From NCBI RefSeq assembly GCF_019112545.1, contig NW_025064890.1, positions 523,818 through 587,817 of the forward strand: DNA of 64,000 bases. Direction: 5' to 3'. This document shows positions 24,689 to 34,850 of the stretch, piece after piece. The notes under the pieces were generated by a model, which saw only the letters and a list, made by a program, of their open reading frames with translations, ran no database searches and was not told the origin of the DNA. A program made the position numbers and the translations under genes. The stretch's first letter is position 1. Each line of letters starts with the position of its first letter. Source of the stretch: Guyanagaster necrorhizus. Lineage: Eukaryota > Basidiomycota > Agaricomycetes > Agaricales > Physalacriaceae.

Positions 24689-25148
24689 TATTATGATTTT
24701 TTTATTTCTCTTCTCAATTTAACCCCTATTTATGCTTAGTCAGAGCATCTAGACAAGCACTTAGGACCATGGGATAGACTTAGTCATTATAACAAGCTGA
24801 GTCCATCATTGTCTTCCAATGCCATGATGCTCCTTGATAATGAACAACAACTCTTTTGTAGATAGTTATAATGCCCAAGAACAAAGGACACTATAGCTTG
24901 GACATACACAATTAGTAGTAGTATATTTAGCTTATGAATGAACAGTATATAAGTAGGACAGCTCTTGCTGTATATCTCCAGCTTTGAGCTAAAGTTTATT
25001 CTTCTACCACTTCATCTCAAGCTGACTGTTTATTAGCTTTGAAGCATTTGATTAATAAGCATATACAGTGAACTCTGATGTGACTGTATGAACTTGATAC
25101 AGCATCAGTTTATCATGTGTTTAGATCATATGTAACTTGAGCTTAACA
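24689..25148 (+). repeat. 5-prime LTR of element F/J (family 1, subtype a)
   Basis: 460 bp, from TATTATGATTTTTT to TTGAGCTTAACA. TATATAAG at 24946-24953 is a good TATA box. Thirty-four bases downstream, AGCTTTGAGCTAA (24980-24992) is the presumed RNA 5-prime end, matched by the self-priming site at 25150-25162. Confidence 0.92.
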
Positions 25149-25149
25149 A

Positions 25150-25162
25150 TTAGCTCAAAGCT
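25150..25162 (+). promoter_or_regulatory. Self-priming primer-binding site of F/J
   Basis: TTAGCTCAAAGCT starts two bases after the LTR. It is the exact 13-base reverse complement of AGCTTTGAGCTAA at 24980-24992, which lies 34 bases after the TATA box. The position and perfect complementarity fit Tf1-type self-priming of minus-strand DNA synthesis. Confidence 0.7.
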
Positions 25163-25205
25163 TCTGCTTTCTTTTCTTTACATGCACTAGCATAAAAAAA
25201 ACCAA

Positions 25206-27312
25206 ATGCCACTATCAGCCACATCAATCTCTGATTTAACTGACAACTTCTTTAAACTATTGGCTTTCATTATCAGAATGCTTCTAGGTCTTCTTGCCAT
25301 CATACAATTTTGCTGCAGACAATAATCAGTAACAGCTTAGATAGTCAGGTACCATCACACTTTTAAGCAAGTACAATTGATTCTATGAAATGTCACATCT
25401 GACCTCCTCTTTCACAACATCTCTGCCTCTGCTAGAACCTCCTTTCAGCCCATGTTCAGACCTGTATTCAAAGCCCAGCCTAGCAGCTTGGATTCACAGG
25501 ATGTTGAAGAAGAAGAAAGATGCTGATACCCTCTTAGACCCTGATAAACAAAAAACAGAAACAGCAACAATCAGCACACAGAGTTCAGAAACTCATAAAT
25601 GCAGCCAACACCCTTCTCTCTAGTCTCAGACCACAAAGACAAAGATCTCTCTGACAACTTCTTTGATGCTGAACCATCCTCTAACCTTTTCACCATCCTG
25701 CCAGAGCATGGAGTTGGAGAGCATGCCAGAGACTCTCTTGATGCCACTGAGATGGCTTCAAGACTCCATTATGTGTCCTCTGACTCCAGACACAATTCCC
25801 TCTATGCAACACCAGCCAGAAGCCCAATTTCCCAGACTCTCAGCTCACTCCCATCAACCTCCAGTGATATATATGTCACAGGATCTGATCTCAATGCCTG
25901 CTGAGATATTGAGCACATTGAACCTGAAGATATTCTGCTGCCACTCAAGCAGAGTAGGCAAGACAAGACACAGAAGAACAAGCCTGAGATGCTGTTGAGT
26001 ACATAGCAGCCCAGACTCAGAATGAGTATGAGGAGGCTTAGTATAACTACTAGTATTGTTGCCACCAGTGGGAGCTTGAGACCACTATCTGGAGATCCAC
26101 TTTTCCAATGTGGTATGAGCTCCAAACAGAAACTTCAGGCTCTCTCTTTTAGAAGCTTAGTACACCAGCAGAAACAGACTTCTAGACTGAGTCAGCAGAA
26201 GCTGTCACTCTCAGTGAAGCTGCTTGAAGGGATACTTATCTCTCTTCCTTAATGTTCTAGCACCCTCAGAACAAATATCATTCTCTCAGATGCCAGATCC
26301 ATTCTCAATGCCTACAGACTACAAGTCCCTTCTGATATCTATATCAGTGACTAAGTATCTGGAGGTTTCTTAGAGAAAGAATTGCAGGATTATTCCTGAA
26401 TCCATTCTTCTATTGAAACTTCTGCCAATATCATTATGAACTGGAGGAACAGAGAGCACAAGATGGCCACCAAAAAGATGAGAAGATTGGCACTAGCCAA
26501 TCTCTCTTGCAGTCTCCTTCTAGGAATGGCCCTGACATCATCAGACTCAGTATCCAGAATGAAGATCAGCTCTCTAGTGATGATTAAGCCTAACACCTTA
26601 TCTATCTATGACCAGCCCAGCAACTTCTCTACTAAAGACAGTAAGAAAGAGGCTAATAATGGGGCTGAAGATGAGAAGAATGTCTGGCTTAAGTGGGGCA
26701 AATTTATAGAATATGTATAGAAAGACATAAACAAAAAAGCACTGAAGGAGGAAATTCAGTGAGAATGAGAGAAAGAATATTTATGACTATACCAGAAAGA
26801 GGCAGCAGTTTTATAAAGGGACATTAGTTGGCTAATATCACCTCTAGGCAAAGAGTATACTGCTATGAATGATACTAAGAAAAGAGACATTTTACAGTAT
26901 GCCATGATTGAACAAGCTATTTTTATTTATAATAGGACACATCCCAAAGACCAATTAGAGAAACTCCTGGCATACCAGTCCAAATACAAGATTGAACTAA
27001 TGCTATAGACCCTCTCAGTTGTACTAAGTCAAGCTATCTATATGGCACTATCTATTCAAACAACCAGCACTCAATACATTTACTCAATCTTATCAATCTG
27101 GACCTCAGAAACTTAGCTTATCCAATCCTGACCACAACTGACCAGCCAAACCACTGGGTTCTGAAACTCTTAGACCAGCAAAAGAAGCTGACTACTTGAT
27201 GCCCAGCCACCATCAGATAAAGCAGAGTTCAGCAGAAAGACCCCTGAAGTCAACAATCCAGAAGTAGTAAAACTCAGATTCACTATACAAAATGAGATTA
27301 TCATGTGAAAAG
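25206..27312 (+). pseudogene. Element F/J 5-prime ORF region and start of gag
   Basis: The conserved ATG at 25206 opens a peptide with a hydrophobic helix (FFKLLAFIIRMLLGLLAIIQ, about residues 15-34). Its frame closes with TGA at 25386-25388, one base before a second ATG at 25390. That ATG opens a 77-codon frame (MSHLTSSFTTSLPL..) resembling G's MSHPTSPSMTSLPL. Other open pieces are 25599-25904 (FFDAEPSSNLF..) and 26436-26720. The late part (DILQYAMIEQAIFIYNRTHP) reads on towards gag. It is cut at 27312 by G, and gag continues at 45506. Confidence 0.72.
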
Positions 27313-27830
27313 TATTATGATTTTTCCTATTTTCTTTTCTTTTTCCTCAGAAATGACCTCTACCTTTGCTTAGTCAGAGTGCTTAAGCCAGCACTTAGGA
27401 CCATGGGAATGCTTAGCTCAGCAACCCAGTTGGTCACTCTCCTATCATGTTGCTGTGTGCTGTAAAGAGAGAGACAGTACTTCTTTTGTCTTTAACTTGC
27501 AGTGCAATGACAACAGCACAACAGCAAGACAACAGCTTTTGTGGAGAGCCTGGCAACAGCAGGGGTAACAGCTCTACAACAGACAATATCTTTTGTGAAC
27601 ATTTATTTATAGCACAATAACAGAATAGTATTTAAGTAGTGTAGCTCTTGCTGTAATACTCCAGCTTCGAGCTAAAGTTTATTCTCTATCATTCTATCTC
27701 GAGCAACTTGCAAATGCCTTGATCACACACCTCTGTTAACACATCAGTGAACTCAGTCAGTCTAACCTGAAGTGCGAGGTTCTGAACTGTTTATCATGTG
27801 TTAATAGTCACATAGAGTTTGGACTTAACA
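27313..27830 (+). repeat. 5-prime LTR of element G (family 1, subtype c)
   Basis: 518 bp, from TATTATGATTTTTCC to TTTGGACTTAACA, longer than subtypes a and b because of a CA-rich stretch (about 27495-27590). TATTTAAG at 27629-27636 is the TATA-like box. AGCTTCGAGCTAA at 27663-27675, 34 bases on, is the presumed RNA start. Confidence 0.92.
27629..27636 (+). promoter_or_regulatory. TATA-like box in the G LTR
   Basis: TATTTAAG lies 34 bases before the block AGCTTCGAGCTAA. The F/J LTR has TATATAAG at the same distance from its equivalent block, and element I has its box at about 33 bases. This spacing suggests RNA polymerase II initiation at the self-priming block. Confidence 0.6.
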
Positions 27831-27831
27831 A

Positions 27832-27844
27832 TTAGCTTAAAGCT
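27832..27844 (+). promoter_or_regulatory. Self-priming primer-binding site of element G
   Basis: TTAGCTTAAAGCT begins two bases after the LTR. It is complementary to AGCTTCGAGCTAA (27663-27675) at 11 of 13 positions. The two mismatches fall on the CG of the LTR block and are C-to-T and G-to-A, so the original pairing was probably perfect. Confidence 0.62.
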
Positions 27845-27886
27845 GCTTGCTTTCCTTTCTCAGGCCCAACCGTGCTGAGAAACTGA

Positions 27887-28072
27887 ATGCCCCCTGCTCT
27901 AAATCTGTCCAATCTGAACTTTACTCATGAGTTCTTCAAACTCTTGGCTTCTATCATCGAAACACTGATTGGTTTATTGGTGATCATACAGCTGTGCCAT
28001 GGATGCCAATCCATTATCACCTGGGCCATTCAACACTACCAAGAGTTCTAATGCATCCATATAATCCTCTAA
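27887..28072 (+). pseudogene. Element G: small hydrophobic 5-prime peptide
   Basis: Starts at the ATG at 27887, 56 bases after the LTR, conserved in D, E and F. It encodes MPPALNLSNLNFTHE, then a helix FFKLLASIIETLIGLLVIIQ (about residues 16-35), predicted membrane-spanning, then LCHGCQSIITWAI. A TAA at 28049-28051 interrupts this copy. The aligned frame closes with TAA at 28070-28072, one base before the next ATG. If ancestral, the peptide is about 61 residues. Its role is unknown; a signal anchor or a translational regulator of the next frame are possibilities. Confidence 0.55.
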
Positions 28073-28073
28073 A

Positions 28074-29510
28074 ATGTCACACCCAACCTCCCCCTCCATG
28101 ACATCCCTGCCTCTGTCTGAAACTCTGTCCGACAGCCCAAAGAAACAGAAGACAGGCCTGAGGGCTCGACTGAAGAACATTCTAGGGAAGAGAAGGAGCA
28201 GCAGTGGCAACACAAGTACCCCCCAAGACCCCTGTCGGCAATCATCTGAGACTCTGAAAACCCTTAGGCTACAGGGTTTTGATGACACTGACCTGACACC
28301 CCCATCCCCTCTCCTAAGTGCAGCATCTCTGCATCAAGAACCACCATCGCTCAGTCTGGAATTGAGCATTGGGCTAGAGACTCCTTGGATGCCGTTTGGA
28401 TGGCTCTAAGCACCAGAAACACCGACAGACAGCAATCCCGACATGCCTCATCAACAAGGAGCAGTGGAAGGGGAACAAGGGTCAGTAGTCTCGACCCCTT
28501 CTTTAATGACACCAACAGGGATGAGGTCTGATACTGGCAAGCAGTGTCAAGAGTGGCCAGTAGACTGGAACAGGAATGAGGAAGAGCATCACATCTACTA
28601 AGACGTGATCCAGTGGTACTAAACCCAATACAACCAACCCCACAATCTCTTGCTGAGTTCATTGAAAGACAGGTATGGACTGGTACCACTACAATCGGCA
28701 CTACTGACTCTCCATTCCGAGAACCAGTCACTCTCACCAGTGAGCCTGACCCTTAGACTGGGCCAACTGCCAGAGTCATCTATGCTGATGACTACTACCA
28801 CAGGGAGCCAACACTCCTTGACAACGACTGTCTGTTATCATATGAGACAGACACCATTGCTGAAACTGACAATATCTCCATCTGGGGAGATAGGATACTA
28901 TCAGATCAGGGAACAATCAGAGGTGACAATGAGCATATTGATCCTATCGGAGACCTCAAAAAGATCCTTAATAGGCCAATTGCCATCCTCTTCCTTCATC
29001 TCTGGTTCTATAGAAACTTCTGCTGGTATTGCAGAGCAGTGGTGCTGCCAGCAGAAGGAGAAGAAGAGCAGCCTGACTAGGAGCCTGCTTCTCGACCCAG
29101 ACCTGATGATGCCAAGTTGAGTACTCAGCCCCGACCCACTCACTCTGGAAACCTTCAGCCAGCAAGGCAGTTCCCTCTTCAAGGGGACCACCGACAGAGG
29201 GGCCGAAGAAGACAATGAGGCTGAGGAGGAGGACAAAGGCAGCCAGACAGTGGACCCCATCCTTGAGTGGGGAAGTATTGTCAGCACAACCATGCACTAA
29301 GAACAGAAGAAGAAATGATAGGAACAAGAGGCACGAGAAGAAGAATTTATTCAGCTATACCAACAACAGGTAGCTGAATTATAAAGAGATGATCGCTGGC
29401 TATGATCATCCTTAGGACAAAGGTATACTGCTGTTGACCATGTCGAGTGAGAGGAGATCTTACAGTATGCTGTAACTGAATGCACTATTTTTAATTTCAA
29501 TCAGCACTTC
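28074..29510 (+). pseudogene. Element G 5-prime ORF upstream of gag
   Basis: The second ATG (28074) opens a 111-codon stop-free frame rich in Ser, Pro and Leu with a basic stretch (RARLKNILGKRRSSSGN). The same frame continues in 28650-29120 and on through stops with an acidic run (EEDNEAEEEDKGSQ at about 29205-29246) to EEILQYAVTECTIFNF. This last piece aligns with D, E and F. No known domain is recognised. The length, about 480 codons, is unusual for a Ty3/Gypsy leader. It could be a gag extension or a separate accessory protein. Confidence 0.6.
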
Positions 29511-30955
29511 TTACATTATCAGATGATGATGATGCCACCATATCGACTCAGGTTTGGCAAATGGGAGGCACCGATGCTGTGGACTCCAAGTGTGATGCCA
29601 CCTAAGTCAGCAAACATGGCATCCTCAATCCAAATGGCAACATCAAGATATTCACTTGCCATATTGGCTATCTGCAGCATGGCATCTTGGCTAACCCGAT
29701 CCTATGGACAGCCGAGAACCTACCACCCAAATCCCTGGACCAGCACAGAGAGCTGACTATTAGAAGGACAACTGCCACCCAATGAAGCCGAAGAAAGCAG
29801 ATTGGTTCTGACCAATCTGAAGAAGGATGACCCTGAAGCAATGGCATAGAGGTGGACCATCAAGAATGGACAGATCATCCGAAAGGAAGGGCCACCAACT
29901 CCAAGAAGTTCCATCACTGATGATAGATCCTTACACTCCTTTCCAGAGCCTCTGACGGATTGGGCTAGTCCCTCTGAGGGGGAATCTCCAAATCCAATAT
30001 CACCTCTTGATCTGAAGGCACATATATTGAATGTCAGGCCAACACTTGGGTGGGAGCCCCTCCCTTTTAAAGGGGCTGCAGACAATATTGACCATTTCCT
30101 TATGGACTGCGACCAATATTTCCAGGTTTTTGCCTCATACTTCCTCCACAATATGTACAAGGTAAACTATGCTACCACCTACTTTGAAGACAAGATGAAA
30201 GTATGGTGGGTACTACTGGGCCCTAACTTCTGGTCAACTACCAGACAACACCACTGGTATCTCTCCTGGGCAGTACTAAAGCAGATGATCTGCAACAAGT
30301 TCATGGACCCTGCAGTATGAGAAGTCCACAGGTCGAAGATAAAGGAATACAAAATGGGTGACAAGGCAGCGTTGGACTACTTCAATGAATTGGAGTGACT
30401 CGGAAAACTCACCAGGATCAGAGAAGACATAGCCAACTTGAGGCGAATGGTCAAGTACATGAAGCAGAGACTGCTGCCTCATTACCTAAAGACTATTTTG
30501 GACCTCGGCCATAGCATCCCAGTCAGCTATAATGATTGGAAGGCGTAGATCATCCTAATGTGGCAGGAGCAACAGCAACAGAAGATGGAAGCAGTAAACC
30601 TGTGGGACCAGCACAGGTACTAGGGACAGGGCTTGAAGCCCTCCACCTCTTATATGACCATATCTGCCAGGCCCAGCAGCTCAGCTTCAACTTTCCAGAA
30701 TGATGGAAAGTGAACTGGTAAGGGTCCAAGTACCAGAATGGGCAAGCAGATTGATGTGGATCACCTCAAGAAGGAGAGGAAGTGCTTTAATTGTGGCCAA
30801 CCAGACCACATGGCATGAAACTGCCCCCAGAAGAAGAACAAGTGCATGCAGGAAGATATCTGAGTGCAAATTGCTGAACTAATGAAGAAAGATGAAGATC
30901 TCAGAGATGATGACAAATCCAAGGAGGTAAAAGATGGGGCCAAGCAGTAGGTGAT
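29511..30955 (+). pseudogene. Element G gag with zinc knuckle
   Basis: The capsid region is in the open piece 30027-30320 (WEPLPFKGAADNIDHFLMDC, KMKVWWVLLGPNFWSTT). It continues with KIKEYKMGDKAALDYFNELE. The knuckle at about 30784-30825 reads CFNCGQPDHMA*NC, where the Trp or Arg codon before NC is now TGA. The C-terminal charged tail (DEDLRDDDKSKEVKDGAKQ) ends near 30950. Stops are few and mostly TGA or TAG. Confidence 0.83.
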
Positions 30956-31832
30956 TTGACTGCTTTGGCCAAGGACAAGAGTAATAGGCCACAGACTGAC
31001 ATTTCCCCTTTTATAGTTTTCCCCCCTGTCTAAATTATGTATGCATTTGAATATACCTGACTCTATTACTCAGAACCCAGAATTGCCTAAGGAACTGACT
31101 CCAACAACTCAAGCACTGATGAAGGGCCGAAGAGGGGCAGAGAGTCCCAAAGGTGCATCATCGTCGACAATTTCTCAAGCTAAAAAAGTAAAACAGACTC
31201 AACTGCCTTCAGGCCAAACAGGGGTAGAGAACTCCACAGATTGGCTAAAACTATTTGACATCGAATGGACTTGGCAAGCCATTAAAGATGCCAAGAATGA
31301 AACAACAGCAAAAGCTGTGCTCAAGAACTGGGTACACAAGTCCTGAGCTGAGGAAGTAATTGATGATATAATTGCTGGAATGTGAGTTGCAGAGCGATGC
31401 CACACTCTGGAATGGCTCAACAAATTGCATGGGCCACGAAAATTCATCCAATAAGCCAAGTCCATGAAAAAGGATTTACTAGCCAAAGCACAAATCAAGA
31501 CATTAACATCCCAATCAACCCATGCAGTCACTGTCTTAATTGACAGCAGCTGCACAGGAAGTAGCATTAACTGGGCTTTCATCAATAAGCATCAATTGCC
31601 CACTCAGGCAACAGCAGCACCCATCCCAGTCTATAACACAGATGGGACAAGAAACCAAGCTGGACTGATCACTGAATACATAGAGCTTAGGCTCACTATC
31701 GGCGATCATTTGGAAAGAATTGACCTAGCAGTAACCAACCTAGGAACAAAGGAGATATTCCTTGATCATGATTGGCTGATCAGACATAATCCACTAATCA
31801 ACTGGAAAATCAGACAAATTATCTTCACCTGA
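30956..31832 (+). pseudogene. Element G gag-pol linker and aspartic protease
   Basis: The linker open piece 31041-31346 (STDWLKLFDIEWTWQAIKDA..) is shared with E and J. The protease lies in the stop-free piece 31464-31832, with active-site region TVLIDSSCTGSSINWAFINK (D-S-S in place of D-S-G). It then has VYNTDGTRNQAGLITEYIE and FLDHDWLIRHNPLINWK. Whether D-S-S is a mutation or the family norm is open, since D and J share it. Confidence 0.84.
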
Positions 31833-32764
31833 TGCCAATGCTGGAAAATTCCATTCCAACTACTGGATGAAGATCCTGAGGACTGATGGGATGAAGAAAT
31901 AGAAGATGGTGAAACCATTCTTGCCATCAACCTACAAAGGGCCATTAACATTCAGGCAGTACATCATGCTAATGACCTAGCAGCAAAAGCCAATACTGAA
32001 AAAGAGGAAAGGACATTCAAGGAATTGGTACCCAAATGGGCATGTGACTATCAGGATTTATTTGAAAAAGAAAGTTTTGATGAACTACCCAAAGTGAAAC
32101 CCTGAGACCATGCCATCAAACTAATCCCTAACACTAACGCCAACTTAGACTGCAAGTGTTATCCACTAGGCAATAACAAACAAAAAGAATTAGACAACTT
32201 TCTCAAGGAGAACTTATCTAGCAGAAGGATCTGACCATCAAAGTCACCGATGGCATCCTCTTTCTTTTTTGTTAAAAAGAAGGACAGGAAACTCTGACCA
32301 GTACAAGATTACCGGAAGCTCAATGAAATGATGATCAAGAACCATTATCCACCTCTATTGATTGCAGAGTTGATGGACAAACTCTGGGGTGCCAAATATT
32401 ATACTAAACTCGATGTCCAGTGGAGATACAACAATGTATGAATCAAAGAAGGCGACAAATGGAAGGCTGCTTTTCAAACTAACTGTGGGTTGTTCGAACC
32501 AACAGTTATATTCTTCAGACTGACTAACTCACTGGCCACCTTCCAATAGATGATGAATAACATCTTCAAAGATCTCATCGCCATGGAAAAGGTCACAATC
32601 TACTTGGACAACATACTTATTATGTCCAAAACCAAAGAAGAACACCGAAAGATAGTATAACAGATGCTATCCTTGATGAGAAAGCATCGACTCTTCTTCA
32701 AAGCTGAAAAATGCAAATTTGAGGTATTAGAAACAGAATACCTCAGAGTCATTATCAGCGAAGG
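31833..32764 (+). pseudogene. Element G reverse transcriptase, truncated
   Basis: Motifs in order: SSFFFVKKKDRKL, MMIKNHYPPLLIAELMDKLW, TKLDVQWRYNNV, GDKWKAAFQTNCGLFEPTVI, MMNNIFKDLIAMEK. The catalytic motif is VTIYLDNILIMSK, where the second Asp of YLDD is Asn (GAC to AAC). EYLRVIISEG is the last recognised stretch before the H LTR at 32765. Thumb, RNase H and integrase are missing from the window. Confidence 0.86.
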
Positions 32765-33262
32765 TGTTAGGAACATGCCAATCGAGTGGGCTTGAGTGCA
32801 CATACAGAGTCTGGTAGAGTGCATAGGCATCGACAAAGCTATTGGCAATGTCACCCTTGAGTCAGAGCCTAAGGATCTGAATGGGCAGAATGGAGTTTTG
32901 TCAAGGAAGTGAACAGGAATATCCTTCAGAGCGGAATCTGATGGATGAGATAGGGAGGAGTTGAGGTGAGTGCGAAGTGTAGATGGCTTATCCAAGTTGA
33001 TATTTGAACTGAGTAGTTATAATGATATACATGGCTTTATATACTAATAGTAGCTAATTTCAAGTCGGGTTCCATTGGGTTCTGGTGTCAATATTCGCTA
33101 CTGAGTTTGGAGTCTAGATATTACAATGTGAAATACAGATGTGAAATGATAATAGTGAAATGAAATTAGTAGGTAATGGAAAGCAGCTGGAGTCTGGTGG
33201 GTAGCATGATTGGAATCATGGTTGGTTTAGGTGATGCAGAGGCTGGTGGCATGCGCATAACA
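32765..33262 (-). repeat. 3-prime LTR of element H (family 2)
   Basis: 498 bp in window orientation, TGTTAGGAACATGCC to GCGCATAACA. It closely matches the LTRs at 37325 and 44820. It is followed by GTATCCCCCTCTTAG, the reverse complement of the polypurine tract AAGAGGGGGATAC. Confidence 0.92.
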
Positions 33263-33418
33263 GTATCCCCCTCTTAGTGTTCTTGCCCTCAAGAGTGCAG
33301 ATCCCGATGGCTGGTGGGGCCACATGGAAGATTGTTGGTGGCCATGGGAGTTTTTTGCAGCTTGAACTGAAACCATCATCTTCACTTATATCATTGCTCA
33401 CACACTCCCGAGCCTCTG

Positions 33419-34670
33419 ATGAGGGGGTCCACCCCTGATGGCCCTGAAGAGGCCAAGGAATTGTTTCATCTAGAATGGCAAACCACAGAGGAAGAATATG
33501 TGGAGGCTGTGGAGAGCCATTTGGAGTGGCAAGGGGAGCGGGAGTGGGAGGAAAGGGCCTGGGTGGACCATGTGGCCTGGAAGTCATGGAAAAAGGAGCA
33601 GAGAGAGGAATTAGAGAGGAAGAGGGAGGAGGTTCAGCAGGCCATGGAGAAGCAGATGAAGGAGGCAGAGGAGAGGGAGGCCACAGAGGCAGCAGTGAGG
33701 GTTGAGGCTGAGGAGGTAGAGCTGGAGGGGATGGTTATGGAGGAGGGATTGCAAATGACCTCTACAGAGGCCATTAATTTTCAGCTGCATCAAGTGTTGG
33801 TAGAACAGTTTGGTCCTGGTCCCAGTCTTCACTTCAAGAAGGTGACTCACCATATGCCTCCAAGGTCCGATGATGAGCAGGACAAGAGAACTGAGGGGGA
33901 CAATGAGTCTGAGGAATCTGAGGGGACTCTGAAGAGAAGGAAGAGAGTGTGGGAGGGGAAGAAAAGGGTAGCGGGTCTGGTGGAGAAGGGCCATAAATGC
34001 AAGTTCAGGTTGAGGAGCATAGTGGATGGTAGTGGGACAGAGGTGGTTGTTAGCTCTAAAAAGTGGATGAAGTTGGAAGTGGTGGGACCGGTAGAGGGCA
34101 AAGAATTGTTGGATGGTGAAAGTAAGTGTCTTGATTTCCTTTCATGGCTTCACTTAGCTTTTGTTTTCAGAGAGTTGTGTGTGTTGTCGTCAAGATGGCA
34201 CACAGTATTATGTATGACTGGTAACCGAAGGTGCCAGTCGAGGGTGGACTTGCTTTTGCTGCAAGGTCAAAAAGACCACCTGTTCGTTCAACAAGGGCAT
34301 CACTGTGAGTGAGGTGATCAGTAGTGTGGAGATCTCCACCAGTCTCCACCAACTTTCAAAATTGATACATAAGTTGATGCATTATGTGGATGAGTTGGTG
34401 GATGAGGTGGCAGATGTTCACAGTACTGTAGCAGGTCTTCAAGATGACTATAGTTTCGATGATATATCATCTTCTTCAGAGCTGTTTTCAGAGTCCGAGG
34501 TGGAGGCCTGAAAGAAGGCCTGATTGATCTTCAAGGATGAGAGAGATCAGGAGGTGGAGGATCTTCGGGAGGTGATGTTGAAGAGGCTGGATGAGGATAT
34601 AGAGGAGTTGAAGGAGTGGGGAGAGAGTTTGGGTTCCAGTGTGGGCCCATCGGGTTCCATGTCTTTGTAA
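33419..34670 (+). pseudogene. Opposite-strand gene of element H, decayed copy
   Basis: Copy of the gene at 37969-39262. Exon 1 is stop-free from the ATG at 33419 to 34121. The intron 34122-34170 (GTAAGT..TTTTCAG, 49 nt) is conserved. Exon 2 runs to a TAA at 34670 but has TGA where I has a Cys (YYV*LVTE against CYACLVTE) and another TGA where I has Trp (VEA*). One zinc-ligand-type Cys is also Tyr. The coiled-coil region lacks a 12-residue repeat unit present in I. It shows the gene belongs to the element and is not a chance frame. Confidence 0.78.
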
Positions 34671-34850
34671 AATATTTGTATGAAATGTATATAGAAATGG
34701 GTGTTGGATGTTGATAGTAAAGAAGAAAAAAAATGTAATTACAAGGTTTTGATTTTGAAAGTGTAAAAGAGGTGATTGAAATAGTAGTGATTAGTGGTTA
34801 GAATTGAAATGGTAAGGTGGAGTGCTGGTGGTGTCCAGAGTAGCATTGTA

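Noticed and set aside
28351..29327. Minus-strand frames of 119-130 codons in element G
   Set aside because: Shadows of the 5-prime ORF region; the plus strand aligns with D, E and F while the minus readings do not.
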